DNA from: Ixodes scapularis
Taxonomy: Eukaryota > Arthropoda > Arachnida > Ixodida > Ixodidae
NCBI RefSeq assembly: GCF_016920785.2
Contig: NW_024609857.1
Coordinates: forward strand, 134,533,094 to 134,597,093
Direction of reading: 5' to 3'
DNA length: 64,000 nt
Translations under genes and position numbers: made by a program
Shown: piece after piece, positions 42,100 through 51,930 of the stretch
Numbering within the stretch: the first letter of the stretch is position 1
Layout of the letters: each line of letters starts with the position of its first letter
Notes under the pieces: model-generated
What the model was told of the DNA's origin: nothing
Seen by the model: the letters and a program-made list of their open reading frames with translations, nothing else
Databases searched by the model: none

Positions 42100-43505
42100 C
42101 TATAGCATAAGCAGATACATCACATTAACCACGTTTATAATTCTGCTCAGTTTGTTACGTGCTGAAAAATTTACGTTGACCCCATACCTCGAACCGACTC
42201 CCTTTAACCCGTGTGAAAGACGATGGATGTAAGGAATAACTGCGACGTTCTTTTTGTTTATCTTGGCTTTTTCTTTGTCAGATTTTCTTGAATCAATCTT
42301 GATATACCGAGTCACCTTATCGCAGGCTGAAGTAATAACTGAGTCGGGAAAGTTAGAGTCTCTGAGTCTAGCGACCTGTACTGAGAAGCCTTCTTTCATC
42401 TTATGAAAACAGGTTTTCGTCAACGCTGACTGTAAGCAGGAATACGCAATACCGTTTTTTACGAGCTTTGAGTGTGCTGAACGATAGTCTAGCAATTTCT
42501 TCGTGGATCTGGGGTGGTGCATCCAGCATACATGATTTTCTTTCACGTCAGCTAGGATGTCTAAAAACTGGATTTTGTACTCCTTAGGAGTCTCGGAAGT
42601 GAAGCGAAGTCCTAACCCTTCCTCCGCGAAAGTCCTTAACACTTCACTCATTGTTCTACTAAAATTGTTTTTTTCTACGAAAACCAAGTAATCATCTACA
42701 TATCTGACAACCTGTTGGTGTTCTTCGCCAGCCTGTGCTCAAGGACCCTATCAACTTTACCTACAAAAATACTGCTCAGCATAGGGGCCACTGTTGAACC
42801 TATACATACACCTGTCTTTTGTACATAAACGTTGTTCTGCCAATCGATAAACGTGGATATTAGATAAATAGACAAAAGCTCGAGGAACCCTCCTACTGAG
42901 ACTCCACTTTTGGTCCTAAACCTCGTTTCATCGTTTCGTTCAAAAATACATTCTTTTACGCTCTTCATGAGCTCATGATGGGGCATAGAGTAATATAACT
43001 CTTCCACATCTATGCTAAATGCGCTACATCCTTCTGCGTTGTTGTCTTTTAAGAAGTTTAAAACAGACATTGAGTTTGGAATGCTAAAAGGGTCATAAAT
43101 CTGCAGTGAGTTGAGGTGGACTTGCAGATATCCTGAAATTGCCCTGAGCCAGGAATCTCGCTCCGACACTACTGTGCGGAATGGTATTTCTGGTTTATCC
43201 GCCTTTGCGGTAAAAATTAGCTCTAACACAAGGTTTTTCTCTTTTTTGGCTTCAGCTAAGACCCTTCCCAGGTTTAAACTACTTAGAAGCTGCAAGGCTT
43301 GAGCTCTAACTTTTTGTGCCTGTTCCTTGACCTGCCTAAAGTTCTTTTGTACAGCTGCGTTAGCCTTCTCATCAAAATTACCTTCCGGCAGGATAACAAA
43401 AAAAAAACTCTTTTTCGGACAACAGAATACGCAACCCATTACTAGTCAGATAACCGATAACAGGCTCTAAATTTCTGCTTCTAATGGGCTTCCCTTCGTT
43501 TTTTG
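42100..43505 (-). pseudogene. Penelope-like reverse transcriptase, minus copy
   Basis: The N-terminal frame (42696-43439) has PEGNFDEKANAAVQKNFRQV, then SERDSWLRAISGYLQVHLNS, AFSIDVEELYYSMPH and GVCIGSTVAPMLSSIFVGK. A one-base loss near 42700 shifts into the frame at 42100-42687. Across that joint the YVDDY catalytic box is readable in nucleotides. LGLRFTSETPKEYKIQFLDI follows. A further shift in an A-run near 43410 separates the extreme N-terminus (GYLTSNGLRILLSEKE). It belongs with the GIY-YIG frame at 39815-40150. Confidence 0.85.
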
Positions 43506-43517
43506 AACGAAGGGAAG
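43489..43517. other. Hairpin at the centre of the Penelope pair
   Basis: CTTCCCTTCGTT and AACGAAGGGAAG form an exact 12-bp stem around the loop TTTTG. This is the point where the minus and plus copies meet. The plus copy is 5' truncated relative to the minus copy. Confidence 0.85.
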
Positions 43518-44953
43518 TAGTGTCGGAGCGAGATTCCTGGCTCAGGGCAGTTTCAGGATATCTGCAAGTCCACCTCAACTCACTGCAGATTGATCACCCT
43601 TTCAGCATTCCAAACTCAATGTCTGTTATAAAATTCTTAAAAGACAACAACCCAGAAGGATGTAGCGCATTTAGCATAGATGTGGAAGAGTTATACTATG
43701 CCCCGTCACGAGTTCATGAAGAGCTTAAAAGAATCTATTTTTGAACGCAACGATGAAACGAGGTTTAGGACCAAAAGTGGAGTCTCAGTAGAAGGGTTCC
43801 TTAAGCTTTTTTTTATGTATCTAAAATCCACGTTTATCGATTGGCAGGACAACGTGTATGTACAAAAGTCAGGCGTATGTATAGGTTCAAGAGTGGCCCC
43901 TATGCTGAGCAGTATTTTTCAAGGTAAAGTTGATAGGGTCCTTGAGCACAGGCTGGCGAAGAACACCAAAAAGGTTGTAAGATATGTAGATGATTACTCG
44001 GTTTTCGTAGAAAAAAACAATTTTAGTAGAACAATGAGTGAAGTGTTAAGGACTTTCGCGGAGGCAGGGTTAGGACTCCGCTTCACTTCCGAGACTCCTA
44101 AGGAGTACAAAATCCAGTTTTTAGACATCCTAGTTGACGTGAAAGAAGATCATGTATGCTGGATGCACCACTCCAGATCCACGGAGAAATTACTAGAGTA
44201 TCGGTCAGCACACTCAAAGCTCGTAAAAAACGGTATTGAGTATTCCTGCTTACAGTCAGCGTTAACAAAAACCTGTTTTCATAAGATGAAAGAAAGCTTC
44301 TCAGTACAGGGCGCTAGACTCAGAGACTCTAACTTTCCCGACTCAGTTATTACTTCAGCCTGCGATAAGGTGACTCGGTATATCAAGATTGATTCAAGAA
44401 AATCTGACAAAGAAAAAGCCAAGATAGACAAAAAGAACGTCGCAGTTATTCCTTACATCCATCGTCTTTCACAAGGGTTAAAGATGTCGGTTCGAGGTAT
44501 GGGGTCAACGTAAATTTTTCAGCGCGTAACAAACTGAGCAGAATGATAAACGTGGTTAATAAGCGTGCTGACAGGAAAAGTAAGCCAGAACTGTTTGGAT
44601 GTCGCGTCAAGCATGGCATGAAGTTCGTGTCCTGTGCACAGGGGACCGTTTATGAAATACCCTTCTCATGCGGTCACTCATATATAGGTCAGACGGGACG
44701 TTGCCTCAACATTCGACTACGCGAACACCACAGTTCATTAAAAGGTAACGCGTACTCTCATTTAGCTGTCCACTGCCGTGATTGTAGATGTGAGCCAAAA
44801 ATTAGTGACACAAAAGTGCTGTTTAAACACAAGAATCAGCTATCGAGGCAGGTAGTAGAAGCTTATCATATAGCAAAACGAAAACCCGGGTGCGTGAGCC
44901 AATCATCGACTAGCCTAGTAGACAGTGAGGTAATGTTTTTGGACATGGGTTGA
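43518..44953 (+). pseudogene. Penelope-like RT and GIY-YIG endonuclease, plus copy
   Basis: RT begins at EVVSERDSWLRAVSGYLQVH, so the copy lacks the N-terminus. A shift near 43700 leads to the main frame (43680-44513) with GVCIGSRVAPMLSSIFQGK and the complete VRYVDDYSVFVEKNN catalytic box near residue 103. Another shift near 44480 leads to the GIY-YIG frame (44543-44953): KFVSCAQGTVYEIPFSCGHS, YIGQTGRCLNIRLREHH and VVEAYHIAKRKPGC. The 3' UTR reaches 45274 and ends AACTTTCCATTCTA. Confidence 0.85.
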
Positions 44954-45267
44954 CCTGAGATTTTAAGATCGAAATTGAAGATCCAAGAAAGAAGAAAAGA
45001 GGAGGAAGACGCGATGACTTATACCTGTGCTGGTGTGCTTTAATGTACTCGTGTGTTTTAATTTGAAATGATTTACAATGTTGCGTGCTTAGTGGCGAAT
45101 GACTGGAAGAGGAAAAAGAAGAAGCCGACCTCGCGTGAATTTCTATGTATGTCTTCTTAATAGACAGTTGATAGTCAGCGCCTCGTCCTGTGTGTTCCTC
45201 CTTGTCCGTGTGGTATTCGCGCTGTTTTTTTAAAATGAATTCATACCAACTCGCCCAACTTTCCATT

Positions 45268-45885
45268 CTAGTAAACCGTGGTGAAGTGGGCTGCAGTGGT
45301 CGAGTTAGGGATGCAGTCCTCCCTTTTGGTAAACGGAGTCAGCTCCGGTTGTTGTCCCAGCCGGTATCCAGCACAAGAGACGTCGAGTGTCATGCTTTCG
45401 CCTGTAATGAAATCTCGGCCCAAGATCACGGGTACCACAAGTCCTGGCATATAAAGAAATCGCTGACGCCGCTTCTTTCCATTAAACCGAATCTGCAGCC
45501 TCACGGCTCCTCCAGCTGTTATCGTTGTACCAGAAGCTAGCTGCAAACGGGTTTCGCACTCCCGGAGGCTTATCTTTTTTAATTTGCAGAGTTCGAAAAC
45601 GAAATCCCCTATGAGCGAGATAGCGGTCCCGTAATCCAAAAGTGCGGCAATGGGAAAATCGAGCAGTGAAATCGTCATGCGCGGTTCAATGATGTTAGGC
45701 TCGGGCTGGATTCGACATACCGATGGAATCCGTGCCACGGCCTCACTGCGCCCAGGAACTGCAACGGCCGTCTGCGAGTGGCTGTCTGGTTTCAGCGTCG
45801 CCGGCCGTAGTAGTTTCCCTGGTTCTGGCCTTTTGCCGAAGTCTCGTGCCACCTCTTGTTTGTAGTGTCCAGAAGCCTTGGACAC
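45268..45885 (-). pseudogene. Gypsy protease region of the large element
   Basis: Retropepsin-like: the active-site block reads AALLDYGTAISLIGDFVFE, with Tyr in place of the usual Thr/Ser after the Asp. VILGRDFITGESMTLDVSC is the flap/second-half motif. It overlaps the end of gag by about 94 bp in another frame, compatible with frameshift expression. The frame now ends in the nested Penelope sequence. Before that insertion it was continuous with the RT frame. Confidence 0.78.
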
Positions 45886-47108
45886 TGGTTTCGGTGATGG
45901 CCGGGCTGCTCGCAGTGGTAGCAGCAGTCCGACGACAGTTGCCTGCTTAGGTCACCCGCACCGAGGTGCCCGTCGGACCGCCTCCAGTGATCGGATAAGG
46001 AACCACTATGGGAGGGCCTCCACCAGGCTTGCGACTGGCTGTTGTGGGAAGGGCTTGTTCCGTTGCGGCGGGGGTCAATGCTGCTGGGCTGCGGGTTTGC
46101 GACCGCACCGTGCCAGTTTTCGCCAGCACTTGCAGGAGCAGACTGATGAAGATGGTTCGCTTGGGTGGTGATCTCCGTTGGGCCCCAGCTTACCATAGCG
46201 CACGGCCAACGACCTCCCACCTGTCGTGGCGACCCCCGCCCGAAACCCTCATGGGCCTCGCTGTGACCTCCGGGGACTTCTCGGGGAGAGTTAGGCGAAC
46301 ATACGATTATCCCGCTCGGGAGATCAACATGCATGCCACGCCAACTCTCCTGGTTGACGTGGTGGGGAAGGGAGGTCTCGTTCGGACAGTCCACTTGCGT
46401 GGAGGCCTCGGGGCCCCGCCATGCGCATGCCGGTTCGAGCGCGTACTTGGCTGGTGGCGGCGGCACGTAGTTCCGCTCGGCATGAAGAGCTTCCTCGATG
46501 AGGCGGGCGCCCCGGGCTAGCTCTTCAAGGGTCTCAAAGGTGCGGTTGATCAGGTAGACGTGGTACCTTGGGTGACAGTGTCTTCTTACCCGTGCTACTT
46601 TGTCCGACTCCGGTGACTTCGGGTCCGCCCTCTTGAAGAACTCTTGCATGACCCGAACGTACCGGACCAGACTTTCATCCGGGTGCTGCGTCCTTGCCTC
46701 GAGCTCTCGGAGAATTTGCGTCGCGTAGCCTGCAGGCAGGAACTCTTCGCGAAGCCTTGTCTGGAAGTCCGCCAGGCTGGTGAAGGGGGCCTGTGACCCC
46801 AACCAGCACCTGGCGCTGGCTTGCAACGCCAGCGGGACAATCCGGTCCACGATGAAAGCTTCTGAGGGACCGGAGGCAAGGTGGTACGTCTGCAGCTCGC
46901 CCAGGAAGTCTGCCACGGACTAGACGTCGTCGTGCCCCATGTGAACCGGAACAGTCAAGTGTGGTCGGGGCTCTCGCGGTGGGGTCTCCTGCTGGCCAGG
47001 CGTGTGGGCCAGGCGCTGCGTCACGGAGTCGCACATCTCCGTGAACTTCGTGAGCAGGTTCATTTGTGCTGCTGCGGCCATCGCGGCTTCCTGCTCCCGC
47101 GTGAGCAT
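45792..47108 (-). pseudogene. Gypsy gag of the large element, one in-frame stop
   Basis: The start codon at 47108 gives MLTREQEAAMAAAAQMNLL. A TAG at 46919-46921 interrupts the frame just before VADFLGELQTYHLASGPSEA. The capsid continues with FQTRLREEFLPAGYATQILR and SLVRYVRVMQEFFKRADPKS. One CCHC knuckle is near the C-terminus (CYHCEQPGHHRNQCP), followed by a basic tail ending GRRR. It would form the virus-like particle and bind element RNA. Confidence 0.85.
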
Positions 47109-47336
47109 TCCTGCAAGCACAAAAAAAAAACGCCCCAAAAACCCAACACAAGCGCGCAAAACGATTGCCGCGGTCACAAAAACAGTCAGAAACACGCCAA
47201 TACAACAAACGCGGACGTGACGGAAGTACGAAACAACGATAGGAAACACGGGTGGTGGGAAAAAAGCTTACCGAAAGAAGAAACCAAGCCCCGTGAACCT
47301 CCTGCGAGTGGGTAGCATACCACGGTTGGGCGCCAT

Positions 47337-47626
47337 TCTGGTCGGTTTGCCTTGCTGCATACCCGACCCGGAGGAATAACACGGAGCCAACGGTTTCAAC
47401 AACAAGAAACTACATTTAATGGGACATGGACGAGACGATTAACATGGTTACCAGCGGCGCCTGTGTCCAGGCAGCGACTCCCTGTGCGCCGCCTCTGATG
47501 CGCCTTATCAAGGCGGCGCACGCGATGTGCGCGTGGCTGGCGTGACGTTGCCGCCACGCGTAAAAAGTTCGGCACCCTTGCATCGCGGTCGGGCAACTGG
47601 GCTGGGGAGCCGCCAGGGTGCCCACA
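47337..47626 (-). repeat. 5' LTR of the large gypsy element
   Basis: Partner of 35712-36001. The internal edge is CCGACCAGA, followed by ATGGCGCCCAAC (primer-binding site). The outer edge is TGTGGGCACC, then the ACAT duplication at 47627-47630. Confidence 0.92.
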
Positions 47627-48440
47627 ACATGCATTAGAACTTTTAAACGTAAAAAAATTTGTTTAAACATTTATCTAATTTTTTTAATGAAGTATGTTTG
47701 CTGTGTACTAAACTGAAGCTTCGCCTGTCTCAGCTTTGTTGTGTACTAAACTGTAGCTTGGCCTGGCTCAGCTTTGTTTTATTTCAACTTGGCGGCGACA
47801 ATCGTTCTCTGCTCGTGCTCTGTGTCGTGCTCAACCTATTTTCTGTGCATTGCTTGTCCTGTTATCCACCTCCTGCAATCCACATCAGCCGCAAGCATGC
47901 AGTCTAAGTATTGTGTGCCCGCCGAAAAGAATATCCAGTCTTCTCGGAAGCAAGGCTGCAACTAGGGCTGTTCGGATCGTGGCTTGGACGTCGTCGGCTC
48001 CCACAAACCATGACCGCGATCCTCACGTCGTTTGCTTGGCTCCTTTATGTTTCCGGCGATGAATCCCCCAGCCTTGGCCTCATCCCTACAGGACCTAGCT
48101 GGTGAAAAACAATCTACGACAACGCGGCGTCTTTGGAATGCGATTGCTACGATCAGTGGCTCTTAAAGCTCAGTGATTGTGAGCTCTCTGTGTGTGTGTA
48201 GGCGTTGTAAAGAGAGCTCTTCAGTGTGAACGCTCTTTCCTTCACAGTGTACAAACTCTTCGAATGGTTATTCAACAGGCGGTGCTGCGAGACGCGACCT
48301 TTCGGCGTTGGTTCAACTCGCAGTGTGGTTCTCAAAATGAGCACTTATATATACTCTTTTTCATACATAGCGTGCAAAGCTGTCAAAGGTACTAAAGTGG
48401 TGCGCATAAAAATACAGAAAAAAAAGTGTTCCTCCGCGCG
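47627..48440. other. Unassigned right flank with a short duplication
   Basis: GTGTACTAAACTG(A/T)AGCTT is repeated at about 47703-47721 and 47739-47757, with C(G/A)GCTTTGTT following. No gene is supported. Confidence 0.4.
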
Positions 48441-48442
48441 TT

Positions 48443-48516
48443 TCGTGGACGAGTGGTAGCGCTGCTCTGGCGACACCGACGTTTTGGCGGCAGTGGTTCG
48501 AACCCACTACACACGC
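48443..48516 (+). repeat. tRNA-like segment
   Basis: A box-A-like GACGAGTGGTAGCG and a box-B-like GTGGTTCGAACCCAC are spaced as in a tRNA gene. They are preceded by GCGTTTCGTG and followed by a T-rich stretch that would end Pol III transcription. It is either a SINE head or a tRNA pseudogene. Confidence 0.5.
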
Positions 48517-48694
48517 GAAGTCTTTTTTTTTTTTTATTTTTTAGACATATTTTTTGTGCAAGATTGTGCGCATTGCCGAACTGTATATTTTGATTCCTCC
48601 TTTCTTCTTGCTTTTTATTTAGAAGTCGCCGAGAGGCCACATTTCTACCATCTGCTCTGCCGCTTTGCAAGTGTTATTTGCCTCCTGCACCGAG

Positions 48695-49212
48695 TTATAT
48701 TTTTATTTCGTGCAGCGTGGAATGAGGAATTGCACTGATAGCAGCCTCATCCCAAAATTTATAATAGGACGTTAATCGACAATAGTTGTGGCCTGTACAA
48801 TTTATCTTGAAATAGCTGTCAAGGGTAGGAATCCCCCTCTCGGGGTACTTGCGATGCGCCTTCAGGCAAATGGCATTGTGTGTGAATTCGGCATGCTTGA
48901 CAGTCCCCGTGCTCGAAACTTCTACATTGCGAGGTCTTCGCTTCGGGGACGCCAGCATGCCAGATAGACACTGCGCCTTGCACTTCGCGACAGTACGGGC
49001 GCACACTCCGGTGTCGTTACTGACCGTCTCCAGGACTTCACGACCGACTTCTCCGGGAAACGCGTTCTTGTTCTTGCGTACACGTTGGCCACCACCTGCT
49101 TGCACTCTTTCAAGGACTTCGCACAACGAATCTTCAAAAATATCCGAGCAGGAGAGGTACCTGAGCTTGCTGCGTAAGACGCCATCTTCTCAAAAACGAG
49201 CCAGTGCCGCAC
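48695..49212 (-). pseudogene. DDE-type transposase N-terminal fragment
   Basis: The minus-strand frame (48695-49126) has REVLETVSNDTGVCARTVAK, a helix-turn-helix-like segment. SPKRRPRNVEV follows, then AICLKAHRKYPERGIPTLDS, the basic linker and V-P-T-L-type motif that precedes the catalytic core in several DDE transposases. No catalytic core follows. An ATG with YY1-like context (GAGAAGATGGCG) lies near 49185 on the same strand, in another frame. Confidence 0.4.
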
Positions 49213-49993
49213 AATCCGAAAACCCGCAGCGGCTGCTGCATGGTCGAAAACGAAAACAATTTGAAGTAGTTTACGTTATCGTTTCCTTTTTATTGAAAAA
49301 AATTTGTGCTCCGTCGAAATCATAACGCCACTAGCAGTTACTAGCTCCAAGGAGGCACATTTTTCGACTCTTTTAAAAATGTTTTTGCAGAGGACCAACG
49401 AGGTAGAGGGGCTTAGAGCGATAAACCGGGGTTCCGGTCTGCACTCGAAAGTGACCCCCATAAGGAGGCTGCCATTGTACGCAAATTTGACCACACGTCA
49501 CATGACCAAACCAAATACGTGACGTTACAGGAAAGATGGCAGCGCCCATGCAGCGGCTGGCCCCAGCTGGGCCGGAGCTTGTCGGATGCTTTGTTGGTTG
49601 TCGTTCGTCTCGGCGAGTTGATTTCAGACGCGGAAGCCGTCATATGAGGCCGGTCGAAAGCGAGTTCAGAGTTCAGCGTGGTGTTTGACGTAGGTATAAC
49701 GTGAAAATACGGAGAAACGGTGTGCATTTCGCTGGTGACCGACCGGGATATTGCCACGGAAGAGACAATCTGACCTACGTTGCTCGGACCTCGGATTGAT
49801 TCGGATACCGCTAGGATAAAATTTAAGGCGACGTTTCTGTGCTCTCGTTGACCATCGGAATCTTCGAGGTTTGCAGTGAAGCGTGTGCAATATATTTGGA
49901 TACACAGTTTAGCGACGGAAATTGCCTGAGTCGTGCTTGGCGGTGTACAATCGCGGTGCAGCTTCGATCAAATGACCGAGGGCTCACTTCGGT

Positions 49994-50224
49994 TGTGCGG
50001 CGCACCGGAAGGCTGCCTTGAAGCTGGTAGTTCCCGTGCCGTGCTGAATGATGCTGTGCTGCTTACAAATTGTTCCGGCGGAGAAGTGCACTTTCACGGA
50101 GCACAGGTGTGCGGCGCACCGAAGAGCTGCCTTCAAGCTGGTAGTTCCTGTGCCATGCTTTAGGTGATGCTGTGCTGCTTCCGAAATTGTTCCGGCGTAG
50201 ACGTGCACTTTCACGGAGCACAGG
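49994..50224 (+). repeat. 114-bp tandem duplication
   Basis: Two units start TGTGCGGCGCACCG (49994 and 50108). Each contains AGCTGGTAGTTCC, GATGCTGTGCTGCTT, TTGTTCCGGCG and CACTTTCACGGAGCACAGG. They differ at roughly one base in ten. The duplication lies inside the 5.1-kb TIR element. Confidence 0.85.
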
Positions 50225-50749
50225 TGTTGCAGTTGGTATTGATCCCGCTGGTCTGTCGCACGTTTCGTCAACACAAACGTTTCATCCACACTCGTTACGC
50301 GAATTGCAAGCTGTCCGGACATTTCACCGAGCGTGTTACGTACCCAGCTCACGCCGCTTTGTGGCAACAGTCTGCAGTGGCTCATTACCAGAAAAGGGGT
50401 CCCACATCCATTTCAGTTCAGTTCGTCCACGGCAGTCGCCAAACCCCGGAGGAGAGGATTTATTCGGACAGAATGCCACTAAAGCAATGCAGCTTCTTCA
50501 GTGGTCAGGATAGATTCTCTTCTGCTAGTTTTGTTATACTGTCACGGATCCTTGTTCCAGTCCTATCTTCTATCAATATTCACTATTCTGGGACACTGCA
50601 GGTCATGCTCAGCTGTAATCGTATGTTCAGGTGGAGGTACTGGACACTTTACCCGTAGCCCTTCACTCTGTGTGAACCCGGCGGCTCTTTAGCCGAGTTA
50701 CCCGATAATGGGACACGGCTGGCGGACTATTCTGCGTCTTATACCCCTG

Positions 50750-51930
50750 TCGAGCCGTAGGCAAAGTCCTGACCCGAGCCTGGCAGAACAACCGCAAGAC
50801 GACCGAGTACCACAAGGAGTAACCTCGGAAATACACCACGAAGCACCTGAAATCCGAGCCAGTTGCTGCTACCAGGAAAAACCACCGGAATTCGGTCTCC
50901 TGTCAGAAAATCCGAAGCTGACTAAGCCAACAATGACAAACCTGTAGCAGCAAACCGTGTCCCCTCCCACCATTGTTTGCATGACCCTCACAAATCACAC
51001 TCCGACGCTTTTTCACGCAAGCTGTATGAAGACGTCAAGGACTGGATTGAACAATATGACAGTGTCGCCCGCCACATTGGGTGGACAGACAACCAGCTCC
51101 TGCAGAACCTATACTTCTCGTGGAAGCAACTGCCGGCGCTGGTCTGAGAACCATGGATCCTCCTTAACGTCATGGGAAGTTTGCAAGATCAAGCTGAAGC
51201 GCGCATCCGTCAGCCAACATCAACGAAAGAGAGCCGCATTCTTGATTCTGTCCAGGACACTGCCCCATTGAGAGCGCCACCGCACTCGTGGAGGATGTTT
51301 TGCGCTTGATCGAGCGCCCACGCCCACGCCGACCTTGATGCTACAGAAGACAAGAACCTAAGAATCCCATGCGCCTCACGTGAGCGACAACACCTTCGGC
51401 AGCCTTGTCCGCAACCCCCCAACAACAGTCGAAGTGTTCATATCACTGAGGCTTCCAACATGGAATGTGCACTGCATGTCCGAGCCTGCCACTATGAACA
51501 GCTTCCCGGCGTCTCGACACTCGAGTTGTCCAGCTACTACTTCGACGCCAGCCTCCCAGGCATCCGCGACATCACCCACGACGTTGTCTAGGAGGAGATC
51601 AGGAAGCTACTTCCTGCCATCAGTTGCCCGGCTTTTATTTTGATTGCCGAGATTGTTTCGGAACAAGTTTGACAGGTATTTCAACCGAGACTTCTGCGAG
51701 CGACGCGGCATCTGACAAACCAAGGGCAACTTACGCCACAATGGCACGACGACCGCCACCGGCTGCCCCTTAGTATTCAATGCCAATTCAATGAGACACT
51801 CTAACGCTGAAGCATTCCCGACATTGTGTGTAGGACTGTGCTCAACAAAGTACACCGAGGAAAACGTAGGTGATGCGAATGTGCGACCGAAAACCACTTT
51901 GCTACCACTGCATGAAGCCTACCATGTCTA
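50750..51930 (+). pseudogene. Ty3/gypsy gag relic inside the TIR element
   Basis: The leader GAAATCCGAGCCAGTTGCTG resembles 31273-31292. Gag pieces are LYEDVKDWIEQYDSVARHIG, then LLQNLYFS and LTSWEVCKIKLKRASVSQ, then later frames to a knuckle-like CYHC near 51907. Many stops and frameshifts are present. It is the same family as 31407-32350, but without the intron-like insert at the QN junction. The pol relic at 55330-58018 is probably of the same family but lies outside the TIR element. Confidence 0.6.

Larger units (their letters stand above)
40214..42124 (-). mobile_element. Small Ty3/gypsy LTR element without RT, nested in the Penelope copy
   Basis: The LTRs are at 40214-40391 (3') and 41945-42124 (5'), 178 and 180 bp, TGTGATGTATCG...AGATACATCACA. 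The target duplication TTAAC is at 40209-40213 and 42125-42129. The other Penelope copy shows the uninterrupted site (about 44554-44558). Read on minus, GGCGACGAGG follows the 5' LTR as a candidate primer-binding site and AGTGAGGGGAAGA precedes the 3' LTR. It codes for gag and integrase only. Confidence 0.92.
39527..45274. mobile_element. Head-to-head pair of Penelope-like elements (single insertion)
   Basis: The direct repeat ACCGTGGTGAA flanks the whole block (39516-39526 and 45275-45285), placing it in the gypsy element between protease and RT. The left half (39527 to about 43488) is a minus-strand copy. The right half (about 43518-45274) is a plus-strand copy. They meet at a 12-bp hairpin centred on 43503. 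The outer ends share CAGCGCGAATACCACACGG in inverted orientation. The right end has about 40 extra bases (CATACCAACTCGCCCAACTT) that the left lacks. Each copy encodes a Penelope RT and a GIY-YIG endonuclease, both damaged. Confidence 0.85.
35712..47626 (-). mobile_element. Ty3/gypsy LTR retrotransposon, minus strand, with nested Penelope pair
   Basis: The LTRs are at 35712-36001 (3') and 47337-47626 (5'), about 290 bp each and nearly identical. The target duplication is ACAT (35708-35711 and 47627-47630). The primer-binding site TGGCGCCCAAC directly follows the 5' LTR (minus strand, about 47335). The polypurine tract before the 3' LTR is a run of G ending AAG (about 36002-36017). The order on the minus strand is gag, protease, RT, RNase H, integrase. 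Without the 5.7-kb insertion it would be about 6.2 kb. LTR similarity implies a fairly young insertion. Confidence 0.93.

Noticed and set aside
42696..44953. Hammerhead ribozyme in the Penelope ends
   Set aside because: Some Penelope-like elements carry hammerhead motifs. I looked by eye for CUGAUGA...GAAA cores near the element ends and did not find a convincing one. A covariance-model search would be decisive.
48443..48516. Functional tRNA gene
   Set aside because: The internal promoter boxes are present, but I could not fold a complete acceptor stem and cloverleaf. Similar tRNA-like repeats occur elsewhere in the window. tRNAscan-SE would decide.
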